This document shows positions 26,583 to 35,859 of a DNA stretch of 64,000 nucleotides, in pieces. How positions within the stretch are numbered: the stretch's first letter is position 1; every line of letters begins with the position of its first letter. Made by a program: the position numbers and the translations under genes. Source of the DNA: Flavobacterium sp. HSC-61S13 (GTDB lineage Bacteria > Bacteroidota > Bacteroidia > Flavobacteriales > Flavobacteriaceae); NCBI RefSeq assembly GCF_024171535.1, contig NZ_JALJZV010000013.1, positions 34,591 through 98,590 of the forward strand, in the 5' to 3' direction. Below the pieces are notes generated by a model. It was not told the origin of the DNA, made no database searches, and worked only from the letters and a program-made list of their open reading frames with translations.

Positions 26583-29507
26583 ATGTCTGAAGAAAGAGTA
26601 AAAAGAATAAATCAAGTTTTAAGGGAATTAAATATTTCTCTAGATAGAGCTGTGGATTATCTGAAAACCAAAGGTTTTGAGATCGAAGCAAGTCCAAACG
26701 CTAAGATATCTAAAGAGGAGTATGGTGTTTTGTGTAAACAATTCTCTGCCGACAAGGGGAAGAAAGAAGCTTCTATAGAAGTGAGTGAAGAGAAAAGAAA
26801 GGAAAAAGAAGCTCTTAAAGTAGAGCGCGATAGAGAAATTGAAGTAAAACGCAAACAAGACGAGGAGCGTATCAAACGCGAACAAGAGGTAATTCGCGCA
26901 AAAGCGGAAGCTATTGCTGCAATCAAACCTGTTGGTAAAATTGATCTTGAACCTAAAAAACCGAAAGTTTCTTCAGACGATACAGTGGTTAAAAAACAAG
27001 TGAAACCAGAAATTTTGGAAGCTAAATCTGAAGAAGTGCAAGCCAAGCCAGTAGAGAAAAAATCTAAAGGGCCTAGTGGAACTGTTAGTGATAAAAAAGT
27101 TGTTGTTGCCGAGAAAAAGGAAACACCTTCAGAAAAACCAACAGCAGTTGTGTCTTCTGAAGAACAAACAACTGAGGTGAAATCCACCGAAAATAAAGTT
27201 GTTGAAGCTAAGATAGAATCAAAAGAAGTTGGTCAAGGCGAAGCAGTTACAGAAGAAGAAGTAGTTAAGACTAATTACCAAAAGCTTTCAGGAACTACTT
27301 TTACGGGACAAACCATCGATTTGTCTCAGTTTAACAAGCCTAAAAAGAAGAAGGAAGAACCTAAAAAAGATGATCCTAAAAAAGGTGGCGTAGCTGCGAA
27401 GCCGGGTGCTGCAAATGCTGCTGCTGCTAAAAATAAGAGAAAAAGAATTCCTTCTAAACCGGGAGCTAACACCGGGACGGCTAATGCTGCTGGTGGTGGT
27501 GCTCCAAGACCTGCTGGAGCTGGAAATAAATTTGGAAATAGAACTTCCCCTAACTACAAAGGTAATAACAACAGAAATGCAGCGCCAGTTGTAAAAGTTG
27601 AACCTACTGAGGAAGAGGTTAAAAACCAAATTAAAGAAACTCTAGAGCGTTTACAAGGAAAAGGAAACCGTTCTAAAGCGGCGAAATATCGTAGAGATAA
27701 AAGAGATACGCACCGTAAGAAAACGGATGACGAACAAAGAGCTATTGAAGAAGGAAGCAAAACTTTAAAAGTAACGGAATTCGTTACTGTTGGAGAAGTA
27801 GCAACGATGATGGATGTGCCTATTACTAAAGTAATCGGAACTTGTATGTCTTTGGGTATCATGGTTACCATGAACCAACGTTTGGATGCGGAAACTTTAA
27901 CGATTGTTGCAGATGAATTTGGTTTTGAAGTAGAATTTACAACAACAGATATCGAGGAATCGATTGAAGAAGTAGTGGATAAAGCGGAAGATTTAAAACC
28001 TAGAGCTCCAATTGTTACCGTAATGGGACACGTGGATCACGGTAAAACATCTTTGCTGGATTATATTCGTAATACCAATGTTATTACAGGAGAGTCTGGA
28101 GGTATCACGCAACATATTGGTGCTTACGGAGTAACTTTAGAGGGTGGTCAACAGATCACGTTCCTAGACACACCTGGTCACGAGGCCTTTACAGCCATGC
28201 GTGCTCGTGGTGCTCAAGTTACCGATATCGTAATTATTGTTATTGCGGCGGATGATGATATCATGCCACAAACCAAAGAGGCGATCAGCCATGCTCAGGC
28301 AGCTGGTGTTCCATTGATTTTTGCTATCAATAAAATCGATAAGGATACAGCAAACCCAGAGAAAATTAAAGAAAAATTAGCAGCAATGAACTTGTTGGTG
28401 GAAGCTTGGGGAGGTACTTACCAATCTCAAGATATCTCGGCCAAAAAAGGTATTGGTGTAAAAGAACTTTTGGAAAAAGTATTGCTTGAAGCAGAAATGT
28501 TGGAGCTGACTGCAAATCCAGATAAGTTAGCTGTGGGAACTGTAGTTGAAGCATTCCTTGATAAAGGTAGAGGATTTGTTTCTACTGTTTTGGTTCAATC
28601 CGGTACTTTACGTGTAGGTGACTATATGTTAGCAGGTAAACACCACGGTAAGGTTAGAGCGATGCATGACGAAAGAGGAAATGCCGTTAAAGAGGCGGGT
28701 CCTTCTAAACCTATTTCTGTATTGGGATTAGATGGCGCACCTACTGCTGGTGATAAGTTCAACGTATTCTTAGAAGAACGTGAAGCAAAACAAATTGCTG
28801 CGAAACGTACTCAGTTGATTCGTGAACAATCAGTAAGAGCGCAAAGACATATTACTTTGGCTGAGATTGGACGTCGTATTGCTTTAGGTGACTTTAAAGA
28901 GTTGAATATTATCTTGAAAGGGGATGTGGATGGTTCTGTTGAGGCACTTTCTGATTCCTTCTCTAAACTATCTACTGAAGAAATTCAAATCAATATTATC
29001 CATAAAGGAGTTGGAGCTATTACAGAATCTGACGTATTGTTGGCATCAGCATCTGATGCAATCATTATCGGATTTAACGTTCGACCAATGGGTAATGCGA
29101 AACAATTAGCCGATAAAGAAGAAATCGATATCAGAAACTACTCGATCATCTATGATGCAATTGACGACTTAAGAGACGCTATGGAAGGCATGCTTTCCCC
29201 AGTGATGAAAGAAGAAGTTACGGGTACTGCTGAAATTAGAGAATTGTTTAAAATCTCTAAAATTGGAACCATTGCTGGATGTATGGTTACAGATGGTAAA
29301 ATCTTCAGAAACTCTAAAATCCGCTTGATCCGTGAAGGAGTCGTTATTTACACTGGTGAATTAACCGCTTTAAGACGTTTCAAAGACGATGTAAAAGAAG
29401 TTGCTAAAGGTTATGATTGTGGTATTCAAGTGAAGAATTACAACGATATTAAAGAACTCGATTTAATTGAAGCTTTCCAACAAGTGGAGGTGAAAAAGAA
29501 ATTGTAA
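26583..29507 (+). CDS. infB: Translation initiation factor IF-2
   Basis: GTPase that brings initiator tRNA to the ribosome. The 974-residue protein has an N-terminal IF2_N segment (RINQVLRELNISLDRAVDYL), a long charged Lys/Glu and Ala/Gly-rich linker (about 75-390), then the G domain: VMGHVDHGKTSLLDYI (G1, about 479-494), FLDTPGHEAFTAMRARGA (G3), INKIDK (G4). Domains II-IV follow to the end (VEVKKKL). Length is typical for Bacteroidota. Last gene of the operon; a terminator follows 23 bp after the stop. Confidence 0.98.
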   Translation: MSEERVKRINQVLRELNISLDRAVDYLKTKGFEIEASPNAKISKEEYGVLCKQFSADKGKKEASIEVSEEKRKEKEALKVERDREIEVKRKQDEERIKREQEVIRAKAEAIAAIKPVGKIDLEPKKPKVSSDDTVVKKQVKPEILEAKSEEVQAKPVEKKSKGPSGTVSDKKVVVAEKKETPSEKPTAVVSSEEQTTEVKSTENKVVEAKIESKEVGQGEAVTEEEVVKTNYQKLSGTTFTGQTIDLSQFNKPKKKKEEPKKDDPKKGGVAAKPGAANAAAAKNKRKRIPSKPGANTGTANAAGGGAPRPAGAGNKFGNRTSPNYKGNNNRNAAPVVKVEPTEEEVKNQIKETLERLQGKGNRSKAAKYRRDKRDTHRKKTDDEQRAIEEGSKTLKVTEFVTVGEVATMMDVPITKVIGTCMSLGIMVTMNQRLDAETLTIVADEFGFEVEFTTTDIEESIEEVVDKAEDLKPRAPIVTVMGHVDHGKTSLLDYIRNTNVITGESGGITQHIGAYGVTLEGGQQITFLDTPGHEAFTAMRARGAQVTDIVIIVIAADDDIMPQTKEAISHAQAAGVPLIFAINKIDKDTANPEKIKEKLAAMNLLVEAWGGTYQSQDISAKKGIGVKELLEKVLLEAEMLELTANPDKLAVGTVVEAFLDKGRGFVSTVLVQSGTLRVGDYMLAGKHHGKVRAMHDERGNAVKEAGPSKPISVLGLDGAPTAGDKFNVFLEEREAKQIAAKRTQLIREQSVRAQRHITLAEIGRRIALGDFKELNIILKGDVDGSVEALSDSFSKLSTEEIQINIIHKGVGAITESDVLLASASDAIIIGFNVRPMGNAKQLADKEEIDIRNYSIIYDAIDDLRDAMEGMLSPVMKEEVTGTAEIRELFKISKIGTIAGCMVTDGKIFRNSKIRLIREGVVIYTGELTALRRFKDDVKEVAKGYDCGIQVKNYNDIKELDLIEAFQQVEVKKKL

Positions 29508-29530
29508 AGATCTTTTCTAATATATTTACA

Positions 29531-29557
29531 AAAGGCTGTCCCAAAAGGACAGCCTTT
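29531..29557 (+). terminator. Terminator of rimP-nusA-infB
   Basis: AAAGGCTGTCC/GGACAGCCTTT stem with a 5-nt loop and T run, 24 bp after the infB stop. Confidence 0.9.
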
Positions 29558-29663
29558 TTTCGTTGTTCGTGATTCGTGATTTTCCGGCTCCCGAGCCCCT
29601 TCTAGTCACTGATTACTGATTACGGATCACTAAAAGTATTGCCTGTTCATAAACGAGAACCTT

Positions 29664-29747
29664 CGACTCCCGATTTTCGACTCCCGATTTTCGACTCCCG
29701 ATTTTCGACTCCCGATTTTCGACTCCCGATTTTCGACTCCCGATTTT
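29664..29747. repeat. Six tandem copies of a 14-bp repeat
   Basis: The unit CGACTCCCGATTTT is repeated exactly six times (starts at 29664, 29678, 29692, 29706, 29720, 29734). A partial copy, CGATTTTCGAC, follows. All copies look identical. It is intergenic, between the infB terminator and the next promoter. Confidence 0.95.
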
Positions 29748-29785
29748 CGATTTTCGACAATTTTTACTGACAACTTGTCGAAATG

Positions 29786-29793
29786 TAATTTTG
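29786..29793 (+). promoter_or_regulatory. -7 box of the zinc peptidase gene
   Basis: TAATTTTG, 48 bp before the ATG at 29842; no properly spaced TTG. Confidence 0.5.
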
Positions 29794-29841
29794 GCGCAAG
29801 ATTTGTTATATATTTATCACACATATATAAAAAATATAGAG

Positions 29842-30516
29842 ATGGGATTTATATTAATGGGAATAATCATGCTGGCAAGTTGGCTTGTTGGTGCTCGATT
29901 AAAAAGTAAGTTTGAGAAATATTCTAAATTGCAATTGCAAAATGGGATGAGTGGAGCGGAAATTGCTCAAAAAATGTTAGCTGATCACGGGATTAGAGAT
30001 GTGAGAGTGATATCGACGCCAGGTCGTTTGACCGATCATTATAACCCTGCTGACAAAACGGTGAATTTAAGTGAAGCGGTATATAATGAACGAAATGCTG
30101 CTGCTGCTGCTGTAGCTGCACACGAAGTAGGCCATGCTGTTCAGCATGCTACGGCTTATAGATGGTTGGAAATGCGATCTAAGTTGGTGCCAGTGGTGAG
30201 TGTGGCGTCGTCCTATATGCAGTGGATTCTATTGGCGGGTATTTTGATGTTAAACACTTTTCCGCAGTTATTGTTGGTGGGTATTATCCTTTTTGCAATG
30301 ACTACGCTGTTTTCTATAATTACGTTGCCTGTGGAGTATGACGCGAGTCATAGAGCCTTAAAATGGCTTGAAAATAAGCATATGTTGACCCAGCAAGAGC
30401 ATGCAGGAGCTAAGGATTCCTTGACCTGGGCTGCAAGAACTTACCTCGTGGCTGCTTTGGCTTCTATTGGGACGCTTTTATATTATTTGATGATCTATAT
30501 GGGAAGAAGAAATTAA
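29842..30516 (+). CDS. Membrane zinc metallopeptidase (YugP-like, Zn_peptidase_2)
   Basis: A 224-residue inner-membrane protein. The N-terminus is hydrophobic (MGFILMGIIMLASWLVGARL). The zinc site AAHEVGHAVQHATAY (HExxH, about 92-106) follows, preceded by DHYNPADKTVNLSEAVYN. Two or three more membrane segments lie toward the C-terminus. These match the neutral zinc metallopeptidase family PF04298; the substrate is unknown. I chose ATG 29842 because the in-frame start at 29791 lies inside the -7 box. Confidence 0.9.
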   Translation: MGFILMGIIMLASWLVGARLKSKFEKYSKLQLQNGMSGAEIAQKMLADHGIRDVRVISTPGRLTDHYNPADKTVNLSEAVYNERNAAAAAVAAHEVGHAVQHATAYRWLEMRSKLVPVVSVASSYMQWILLAGILMLNTFPQLLLVGIILFAMTTLFSIITLPVEYDASHRALKWLENKHMLTQQEHAGAKDSLTWAARTYLVAALASIGTLLYYLMIYMGRRN

Positions 30517-30534
30517 TGGCTTCTGACGCGATAA

Positions 30535-30568
30535 AAAAAAGCTTTATGAGAAATCATAAAGCTTTTTT
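30535..30568. terminator. Bidirectional terminator between zinc peptidase and EamA transporter
   Basis: A 15-bp perfect stem (30535-30549 with 30554-30568, GAAA loop) with A and T runs on its two sides. It overlaps the last codons of the convergent transporter gene. Confidence 0.88.
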
Positions 30569-31471
30569 GCTTTTGGTAAAAGGATATTTTATTTTGATGT
30601 TTTTTCGACCAAAATACAGTCCAGCGATAATGAGTATTCCGCCAGTGATTTGAATAAAGCCAAGCACTTCGCCGTCTACTAGTCCCCACATAAAAGCTAC
30701 TATCGGCATCAGTAGCGAAACAGAGGATGCAAAGCTAGCAGAAGTTTCGCCTATTAATTTATAGTAAAATATATTGGCCAAAACACTGCCGAATAGCGAG
30801 AGTGTAAAGATATAACCAACTCCTTCCCAAGCGTTGTCTTTTTGACTAAACACTTCAAAGAAGCCCGATAGATAAAGCGCGATAATTGCTGGAATAAATA
30901 AAACCAATTCAATAAAGGCGGTCCAAGCCAAAGGTGAAATATCCCCCATGTATTTTTGGGTTAATAAACCACTAAACGCGTACATCATTGCAGCTATGAT
31001 CAGTAAAACAAAATAAAACCACTGGCTCTCGCCTCCATGACCTTCGGAACTACTGGTTTGTAATAGTAGTATAACACCAATAAAAGCAAGTGTAACGCCT
31101 GTTAATTCTCCAAAGTTGGTTTTATATTTAAAAAAGATGGCCCCGAGAACAATGACAAAAATAGACATCAGTGCATTCATAATTCCCGCGATAGAACTGT
31201 CTAAATGCATTTCAGCTAAAGGAAATAAAAACATCGGTATAAAACTACCGACTACGGCGCATATAGTGAGCCAAGGATAGTTTTTCTTCGGGAATTTTTT
31301 GCGGTGTATAAAAGCGGTAGGTAAAAGCATTATTCCAGCAAATACAACTCTTAACGAACCTACTTGATACGGACTAAAGCTATTAAGTCCCTTTTTTATA
31401 AGAATAAAAGAAGATCCCCAGACCAAAGATAATATCAAAAGTGTCAACCAGTTTTTTAAAGTAATTTTCAA
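30554..31471 (-). CDS. EamA-family (DMT superfamily) transporter
   Basis: A 305-residue inner-membrane protein with about ten hydrophobic helices in two homologous EamA halves. The first half starts LTLLILSLVWGSSFILIKKG (WGSSF motif). The second half starts about residue 155 (WFYFVLLIIAAMMYAFSGLL). Members export metabolites or amino acids; the substrate cannot be told. It ends in a basic tail (KIKYPFTKSKKAL). A TACTTTTG box on this strand lies 23 bp upstream. Confidence 0.9.
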   Translation of the reverse strand: MKITLKNWLTLLILSLVWGSSFILIKKGLNSFSPYQVGSLRVVFAGIMLLPTAFIHRKKFPKKNYPWLTICAVVGSFIPMFLFPLAEMHLDSSIAGIMNALMSIFVIVLGAIFFKYKTNFGELTGVTLAFIGVILLLQTSSSEGHGGESQWFYFVLLIIAAMMYAFSGLLTQKYMGDISPLAWTAFIELVLFIPAIIALYLSGFFEVFSQKDNAWEGVGYIFTLSLFGSVLANIFYYKLIGETSASFASSVSLLMPIVAFMWGLVDGEVLGFIQITGGILIIAGLYFGRKNIKIKYPFTKSKKAL

Positions 31472-31493
31472 AATTATATTTTTAAAATTTCTG

Positions 31494-31501
31494 CAAAAGT
31501 A
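31494..31501 (-). promoter_or_regulatory. -7 box of the EamA transporter gene
   Basis: TACTTTTG on the minus strand, 22 bp before the ATG. Confidence 0.45.
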
Positions 31502-31578
31502 CTGCTTTATCAGTTAGTATATAAAGTTATTTATATACGGTCAGCGAGAAACTGTGGCGGGCAAATTCTCTGAGATGT

Positions 31579-32373
31579 TTATAGCTCGATTTCTATAGTA
31601 ATCGGTAAGTGATCAGACAACGAGCGTGCCTCTTCCAAACTATTAAAGGAGCGATAGAAGTGTACGGCTTCCGATTTTTTAATTTCTATATAGTCGGGAT
31701 GAGCTATAAAATTATCGTAGGCCGATGCAAGGCAGTCATCTTCAATGCATTTTTGACGTAAACTGGTTTTTTGGTTTACAAAAGCCGGTTGATAACCCAA
31801 CTTTTTAAGAGGATTAAAAACGGAATGGGTTTCAGGACAGTTAAAATCTCCCAGAACTATCAGATGATTGGTTTTGTAGTATTTGGGGTAATGTTTAAAA
31901 TATTTTATTTCCCTTTCGGGTTGATGTTTTTTCGGAACAGCGTGAAAGTTGATCAAAGTAAAGATACTCTGTTGGTACTTGAAGCGAATGATAAAAGGTT
32001 CTCGTTCTATAACATCTTTAAAAAAGTGATCTAAAAACGGTCTGCCTTGTAATTTGACTTGATTTGTTTTCCAAAGATAGGCATAACGTTCTGATCTGTA
32101 GAGAGAGCTGTCGGTTGGATCGCTTATCGCGTAATCCCATTTGCTTCCCGTGCGATTGAGCTCTTCCGCTAATCTAGCGACAGCTTGTGGGCCGCCATAT
32201 CCAGCAACAACTTCTTGAATAGCAATGATATCAGTGTCTTTTAAGGTTTGAGCTATAAATAGTATTTGGTTATCGCTCTTTGACTTTCCAAAATTTTTAA
32301 GGTTCCACGAGCTGATTTTAATTTGTGCCTGACTCAGGTTGAAAAACAATAAAAATAAAAAGAGATAACGCAT
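31579..32373 (-). CDS. Secreted endonuclease/exonuclease/phosphatase-family protein
   Basis: A 264-residue protein with a signal peptide ending FFNLSQAQ (residue 17). The DNase-I-like fold is shown by ISSWNLKNFGKSKSD, IIAIQEVVAGYGG (metal-binding Glu), LINFHAVPKKH, LIVLGDFNCPE and a terminal SDHLPITIEI. This is a likely extracytoplasmic nuclease, though some family members are phosphatases. It lies 107 bp before the EamA gene on the same strand, with no clear promoter box seen. Confidence 0.88.
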   Translation of the reverse strand: MRYLFLFLLFFNLSQAQIKISSWNLKNFGKSKSDNQILFIAQTLKDTDIIAIQEVVAGYGGPQAVARLAEELNRTGSKWDYAISDPTDSSLYRSERYAYLWKTNQVKLQGRPFLDHFFKDVIEREPFIIRFKYQQSIFTLINFHAVPKKHQPEREIKYFKHYPKYYKTNHLIVLGDFNCPETHSVFNPLKKLGYQPAFVNQKTSLRQKCIEDDCLASAYDNFIAHPDYIEIKKSEAVHFYRSFNSLEEARSLSDHLPITIEIEL

Positions 32374-32430
32374 TTGGCTTTGAAAGTTATGGATTCAAAT
32401 ATATTTAATAACATGCGAAGCTACAAAAAA

Positions 32431-32455
32431 AAGGGCGGTCTATTAGACCGCCCTT
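32431..32455 (-). terminator. Terminator of the metalloprotease gene
   Basis: AAGGGCGGTCT/AGACCGCCCTT, an 11-bp stem with a 3-nt loop. It is followed on the minus strand by a T run, 20 bp past the stop codon. Confidence 0.9.
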
Positions 32456-32474
32456 ACAAAACTGAGAAATAGTA

Positions 32475-34721
32475 TTATTTCTTTAGAATTTTTTTCACTT
32501 CTTTGTTTTTTCCATCCATTACGGTGATCATATAAATTCCGGATTGGGTATTGCCAAGACTGATTTCTTGCTCGAATTTACCGGTGTTTTTATAAGATTG
32601 ATTAAAAATCAGACGACCTCTTAAGTCGTGTATCGCAACGGTTATATCAGCAGTAGATTGTGATTCAAATTGTATGCTGAATAAATCATTGGTTGGATTT
32701 GGGTATAGGGCAAAATCATTAAGTCCAAAGTTTTCTGTACTCGCTGTTGCACCACCAGTAATGGTAAATTCTTTTGAAACGGTATAATATATATTTCCGA
32801 CTGCTTCAATTAGAATTCTACAGTTGTTTGATGAATAATCAGGGACAAGAATTGCTTCATTACCATCATTAGGAGTATTTGCCTTGATGATAGTAAAGGT
32901 TTGACCGTTGTCTGCAGAGAATAAAATATTTACTAGATTCGTGTTGATACCATTTGCTGTTGTACCTGCTACATCCCAAGTGACGGTTTGTGACGACTTA
33001 GCGGTCCATTCTTCCTTGCCGGAATTGGGGTATGTCACTAAGAAGGGACCGGTATTTGAAACGGTTATTTGAGTGTTGTCAATAGCCGTTTGTCCGCCCA
33101 ATTCTATATTGTTATCCCTTGCAATTACATTAAAATTTAAAGTTCTTGCTGTTGATGGAAGTACTTCCCAAGTTGAAAGGGTGCCGTTTAGGACAGTTTC
33201 AAATTGAGGAAAGTATCTTACTAATTCTTTTGTAGGTTTAAAAACTCTGAATTGAGAACCGCCTGTGTTAGTTGATATAGGAGGTTGTACAGAAGACTCC
33301 TTGTCTATTTGTTCCCATGAGTACGTGAAGTAAGTTGTTTCTATGCCGGGATTGGTTGCGGTTAGTTTAAAAGGAGTGCTTTTGGGTATGGTATAGTTTG
33401 TGCCGGCATCAACTATTATTGGTGTATTAGTTTTATCTGTGTTGGTAGAACAGTTTCCTCTGTTGAGGATAAAGCTGTTGATTTGATCGATGCTTACCGA
33501 GTGGAAAAATGGATCAGAATTGGCTTGAACATTAGGTGAACATACACCAGCGTATCCCATTATAGTGCTTCCGCTGCCAGGTTCTACAGCAGTGTCTGGC
33601 ATGATATTACCATTACAATTGCTGCTAAAAGTATGCCCTGCTCCAAATTGATGTCCCATTTCATGAGCTACAAAATCAACATCAAAGGGATCTCCTATCG
33701 GATTTGGCGAGCCCGTGATTCCCATAGCCTTAGTATAAGGATTACAAGGTGTTTGAAGTTGTGCAAGTCCACCGCCTCCAGTACTAACGGTGTGGCCGAT
33801 ATCATAGTTGGTGTTTCCGATAGTCTTATCAATAACCTTTTGACTTTGAGAAATTAATTGATTGGCATTGTTATTATTAAACTCATCGGTATCAATGAAG
33901 ATTAGTTTGTCGTTGTCGTCAACTAATATCATTCGAATTGATAGATCTCTCTCATAAATGAAATTCACTCGTGTCATTGTGGCTACCATAGCAGATAATA
34001 CAACGGCTTTTTTAGATTCTTCGTCCATTAATGGGATGCCAGACGCAAGAGCTTGATCCAAATGGAATTTGGCATATTCAATAGTACATGCCATGGCTAA
34101 GCGATATTCTCTAAATGTACGAGCTGCGGTTTGAGCGCGATTTTTCGGGCTAATAGGGTAAAAATCCGTATTGTTGGGTATGTAACTTTCATCAACCAAA
34201 CAATTGATTCCGCTGTGATTTTGCAAGGATTCTCGATTGTAAACTATATAGTTTTCTTGATCCTTTGTATAAGCATCAATATACGTAATACCTGCTTTAT
34301 CCGAGTATTTTACGGCCTGTAGACCGAAGGCAGTAATGCTAAATCGTATCGTCGTACTGGCATCTTCTAAACTTTTACCAATGTAGGAGCTGATTTGCGG
34401 ATATTTTTTTGAAAGCGCAACGGACATCACAGGGGCTTTAAAAATTTTAAAACGCTCCATTTTACCATTCGAATCAGGGAAAGAAGTAATGGTATGGGTA
34501 CTTGGGTTGCTATCCTCTAAAGGAGCTTGCTGTACGATATTTGATAATCCTTTTAAATCGAGTTGAAAAACGGTATACTCGGATGGAATAGAAACTCTCT
34601 CAGTTTTTTCAATTGTAGATAGTTCCTTTAACGAAATGCTTTTCCACGTATGGTTTTGTGCATTTGCGTAAAAAGTTACGAATACAAGAATCAAAACACT
34701 CCAAAGGTGCTTGTTTTTCAT
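32475..34721 (-). CDS. Secreted M12B-like zinc metalloprotease with T9SS type-A sorting domain
   Basis: A 748-residue secreted protease. Signal peptide ends TFYANAQ (about residue 22). A propeptide-like region (to about 190) is followed by a reprolysin-like domain with the extended zinc motif HEMGHQFGAGHTFS (about residue 350) and the nearby SGSTIMGYAGVC Met-turn. A beta-rich region leads to a T9SS type-A sorting domain over the last ~75 residues (LYPNPTNDLFSIQF, IHDLRGRLIFNQSY, SGIYMITVMDG, KKILKK). It is therefore secreted through T9SS and surface-attached or released. I chose ATG 34721 because it begins the signal peptide; the frame opens 49 codons earlier with no signal. Confidence 0.93.
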   Translation of the reverse strand: MKNKHLWSVLILVFVTFYANAQNHTWKSISLKELSTIEKTERVSIPSEYTVFQLDLKGLSNIVQQAPLEDSNPSTHTITSFPDSNGKMERFKIFKAPVMSVALSKKYPQISSYIGKSLEDASTTIRFSITAFGLQAVKYSDKAGITYIDAYTKDQENYIVYNRESLQNHSGINCLVDESYIPNNTDFYPISPKNRAQTAARTFREYRLAMACTIEYAKFHLDQALASGIPLMDEESKKAVVLSAMVATMTRVNFIYERDLSIRMILVDDNDKLIFIDTDEFNNNNANQLISQSQKVIDKTIGNTNYDIGHTVSTGGGGLAQLQTPCNPYTKAMGITGSPNPIGDPFDVDFVAHEMGHQFGAGHTFSSNCNGNIMPDTAVEPGSGSTIMGYAGVCSPNVQANSDPFFHSVSIDQINSFILNRGNCSTNTDKTNTPIIVDAGTNYTIPKSTPFKLTATNPGIETTYFTYSWEQIDKESSVQPPISTNTGGSQFRVFKPTKELVRYFPQFETVLNGTLSTWEVLPSTARTLNFNVIARDNNIELGGQTAIDNTQITVSNTGPFLVTYPNSGKEEWTAKSSQTVTWDVAGTTANGINTNLVNILFSADNGQTFTIIKANTPNDGNEAILVPDYSSNNCRILIEAVGNIYYTVSKEFTITGGATASTENFGLNDFALYPNPTNDLFSIQFESQSTADITVAIHDLRGRLIFNQSYKNTGKFEQEISLGNTQSGIYMITVMDGKNKEVKKILKK

Positions 34722-34753
34722 AATTGATGGTTGGTTTTTATGTTTGTAACAAA

Positions 34754-34761
34754 CAAATGTA
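34754..34761 (-). promoter_or_regulatory. -7 box of the metalloprotease gene
   Basis: TACATTTG on the minus strand, 32 bp before the ATG. Confidence 0.45.
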
Positions 34762-34908
34762 TCTTTTTTTTTAAAACCGGGCTTCATTACCGTGAAAAAA
34801 GATGATAAAAGGCTGTTTAAAAGCGGTATGACAAATAACTTTTCGACATATACTGGAAATACAATCAATTTTTACTGCATTCTTTTTTAATCTTAAATCA
34901 GGAAACAC

Positions 34909-34916
34909 TAAATTTG
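34909..34916 (+). promoter_or_regulatory. -7 box of ribF
   Basis: TAAATTTG, only 10 bp before the ribF TTG start, implying a leader of a few nucleotides. Confidence 0.5.
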
Positions 34917-34926
34917 ATAAAAAAAA

Positions 34927-35859
34927 TTGAAAACGTTTTCTTCTATATATAATTTTCATGCTCAGCAAAAAACCATAGTCACATTAGGGACATTTGATGG
35001 GGTTCACTTGGGGCATCAAATGATTATTCGTAAATTAGTATCGGCTAGCGCGCTTATGGGAGGAGAGAGTCTGGTTTTGACCTTTTTTCCTCATCCGAGA
35101 ATGGTCTTAAAACAAGATGATACCATTAGGTTGTTGAACACCATGAGCGAGAAAATTGAACTTTTGGAACGATATGGTTTAGACAATTTGGTCGTTCATA
35201 AATTTGATGCCGATTTTTCACAATTAAGTGCAGAGGATTTTGTTGCTCAGATATTGGTGAAGCAGTTTAACGTTGGGAAAATTATTATTGGTCACGATCA
35301 TCGGTTTGGTAAGAATAGGACTGCGGATATACATGATTTAAGAAATTTCGGCTTAAAATACCATTTTGAAGTGGAAGAAATATCTGCTCAAGAGATCGAC
35401 CATGTTTCTATCAGTTCTACGAAAATTAGAAAGGCTCTGGAAATTGGAGATATCGCGATGGCCAATGAGTATTTGGGATATGATTACTTTTTCTCTGGTA
35501 TCGTAGTGTCTGGTAAAAAATTGGGTAGAACTATAGGATATCCCACGGCCAATATTGAAGTAACAGAAAGTTACAAGCTCATTCCTAAAAACGGGATTTA
35601 TATCGTGACTTCGGAGTTGGAAGGTAAAACGATCTGCGGTATGATGAGTATTGGAATAAATCCTACATTCGAGAATCACCCGTATACGATTGAAGTTAAT
35701 TTCTTGGATTGGGAGGGTGATTTATACGGTAAAAATCTGAAGATTTCTGTGCACGAGCGAATTCGTGATGAAATGCGATTTGATCAATTTGATTTGTTAA
35801 TTGAGAAAATTCGAGAAGATGAACAAATAACAAGGAAGTATTTTATAGAACATGTTTAA
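34927..35859 (+). CDS. ribF: Bifunctional riboflavin kinase / FAD synthetase
   Basis: Makes FMN and then FAD from riboflavin. The 310-residue protein has the nucleotidyltransferase half (about 1-180; TLGTFDGVHLGHQMII, GHDHRFGKNR, SISSTKIRKAL) and the flavokinase half (about 185-305; GRTIGYPTANIEV, GMMSIGINPTFE). The start must be non-ATG. TTG at 34927 gives KTFSSIYNFHAQQKTIVTLG, which fits the family N-terminus, and the first in-frame ATG is too far inside the FAD synthetase domain. The HTTM gene overlaps its last 8 bp (ATGTTTAA). Confidence 0.95.
   Translation: MKTFSSIYNFHAQQKTIVTLGTFDGVHLGHQMIIRKLVSASALMGGESLVLTFFPHPRMVLKQDDTIRLLNTMSEKIELLERYGLDNLVVHKFDADFSQLSAEDFVAQILVKQFNVGKIIIGHDHRFGKNRTADIHDLRNFGLKYHFEVEEISAQEIDHVSISSTKIRKALEIGDIAMANEYLGYDYFFSGIVVSGKKLGRTIGYPTANIEVTESYKLIPKNGIYIVTSELEGKTICGMMSIGINPTFENHPYTIEVNFLDWEGDLYGKNLKISVHERIRDEMRFDQFDLLIEKIREDEQITRKYFIEHV

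Larger units (their letters stand above)
29508..29841 (+). other. 334-bp intergenic region with terminator and tandem repeats
   Basis: Contains the infB terminator (29531-29557). A stretch rich in short repeated words follows (GATTCGTGATTTTC, CTGATTACTGATTACGG). Then come six copies of a 14-bp repeat (29664-29747), and the promoter box of the zinc peptidase (29786-29793). No protein gene is supported. Confidence 0.7.

Noticed and set aside
29630..29824. 64-codon minus-strand frame with repeated VENRESKIGSRKSG-type sequence
   Set aside because: It is created by the 14-bp tandem repeat, crosses a promoter box and has no homology-like content.
32475..34868. Metalloprotease frame open to 34868
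   Set aside because: The extension puts 49 residues before a clear signal peptide; ATG at 34721 gives a proper signal.
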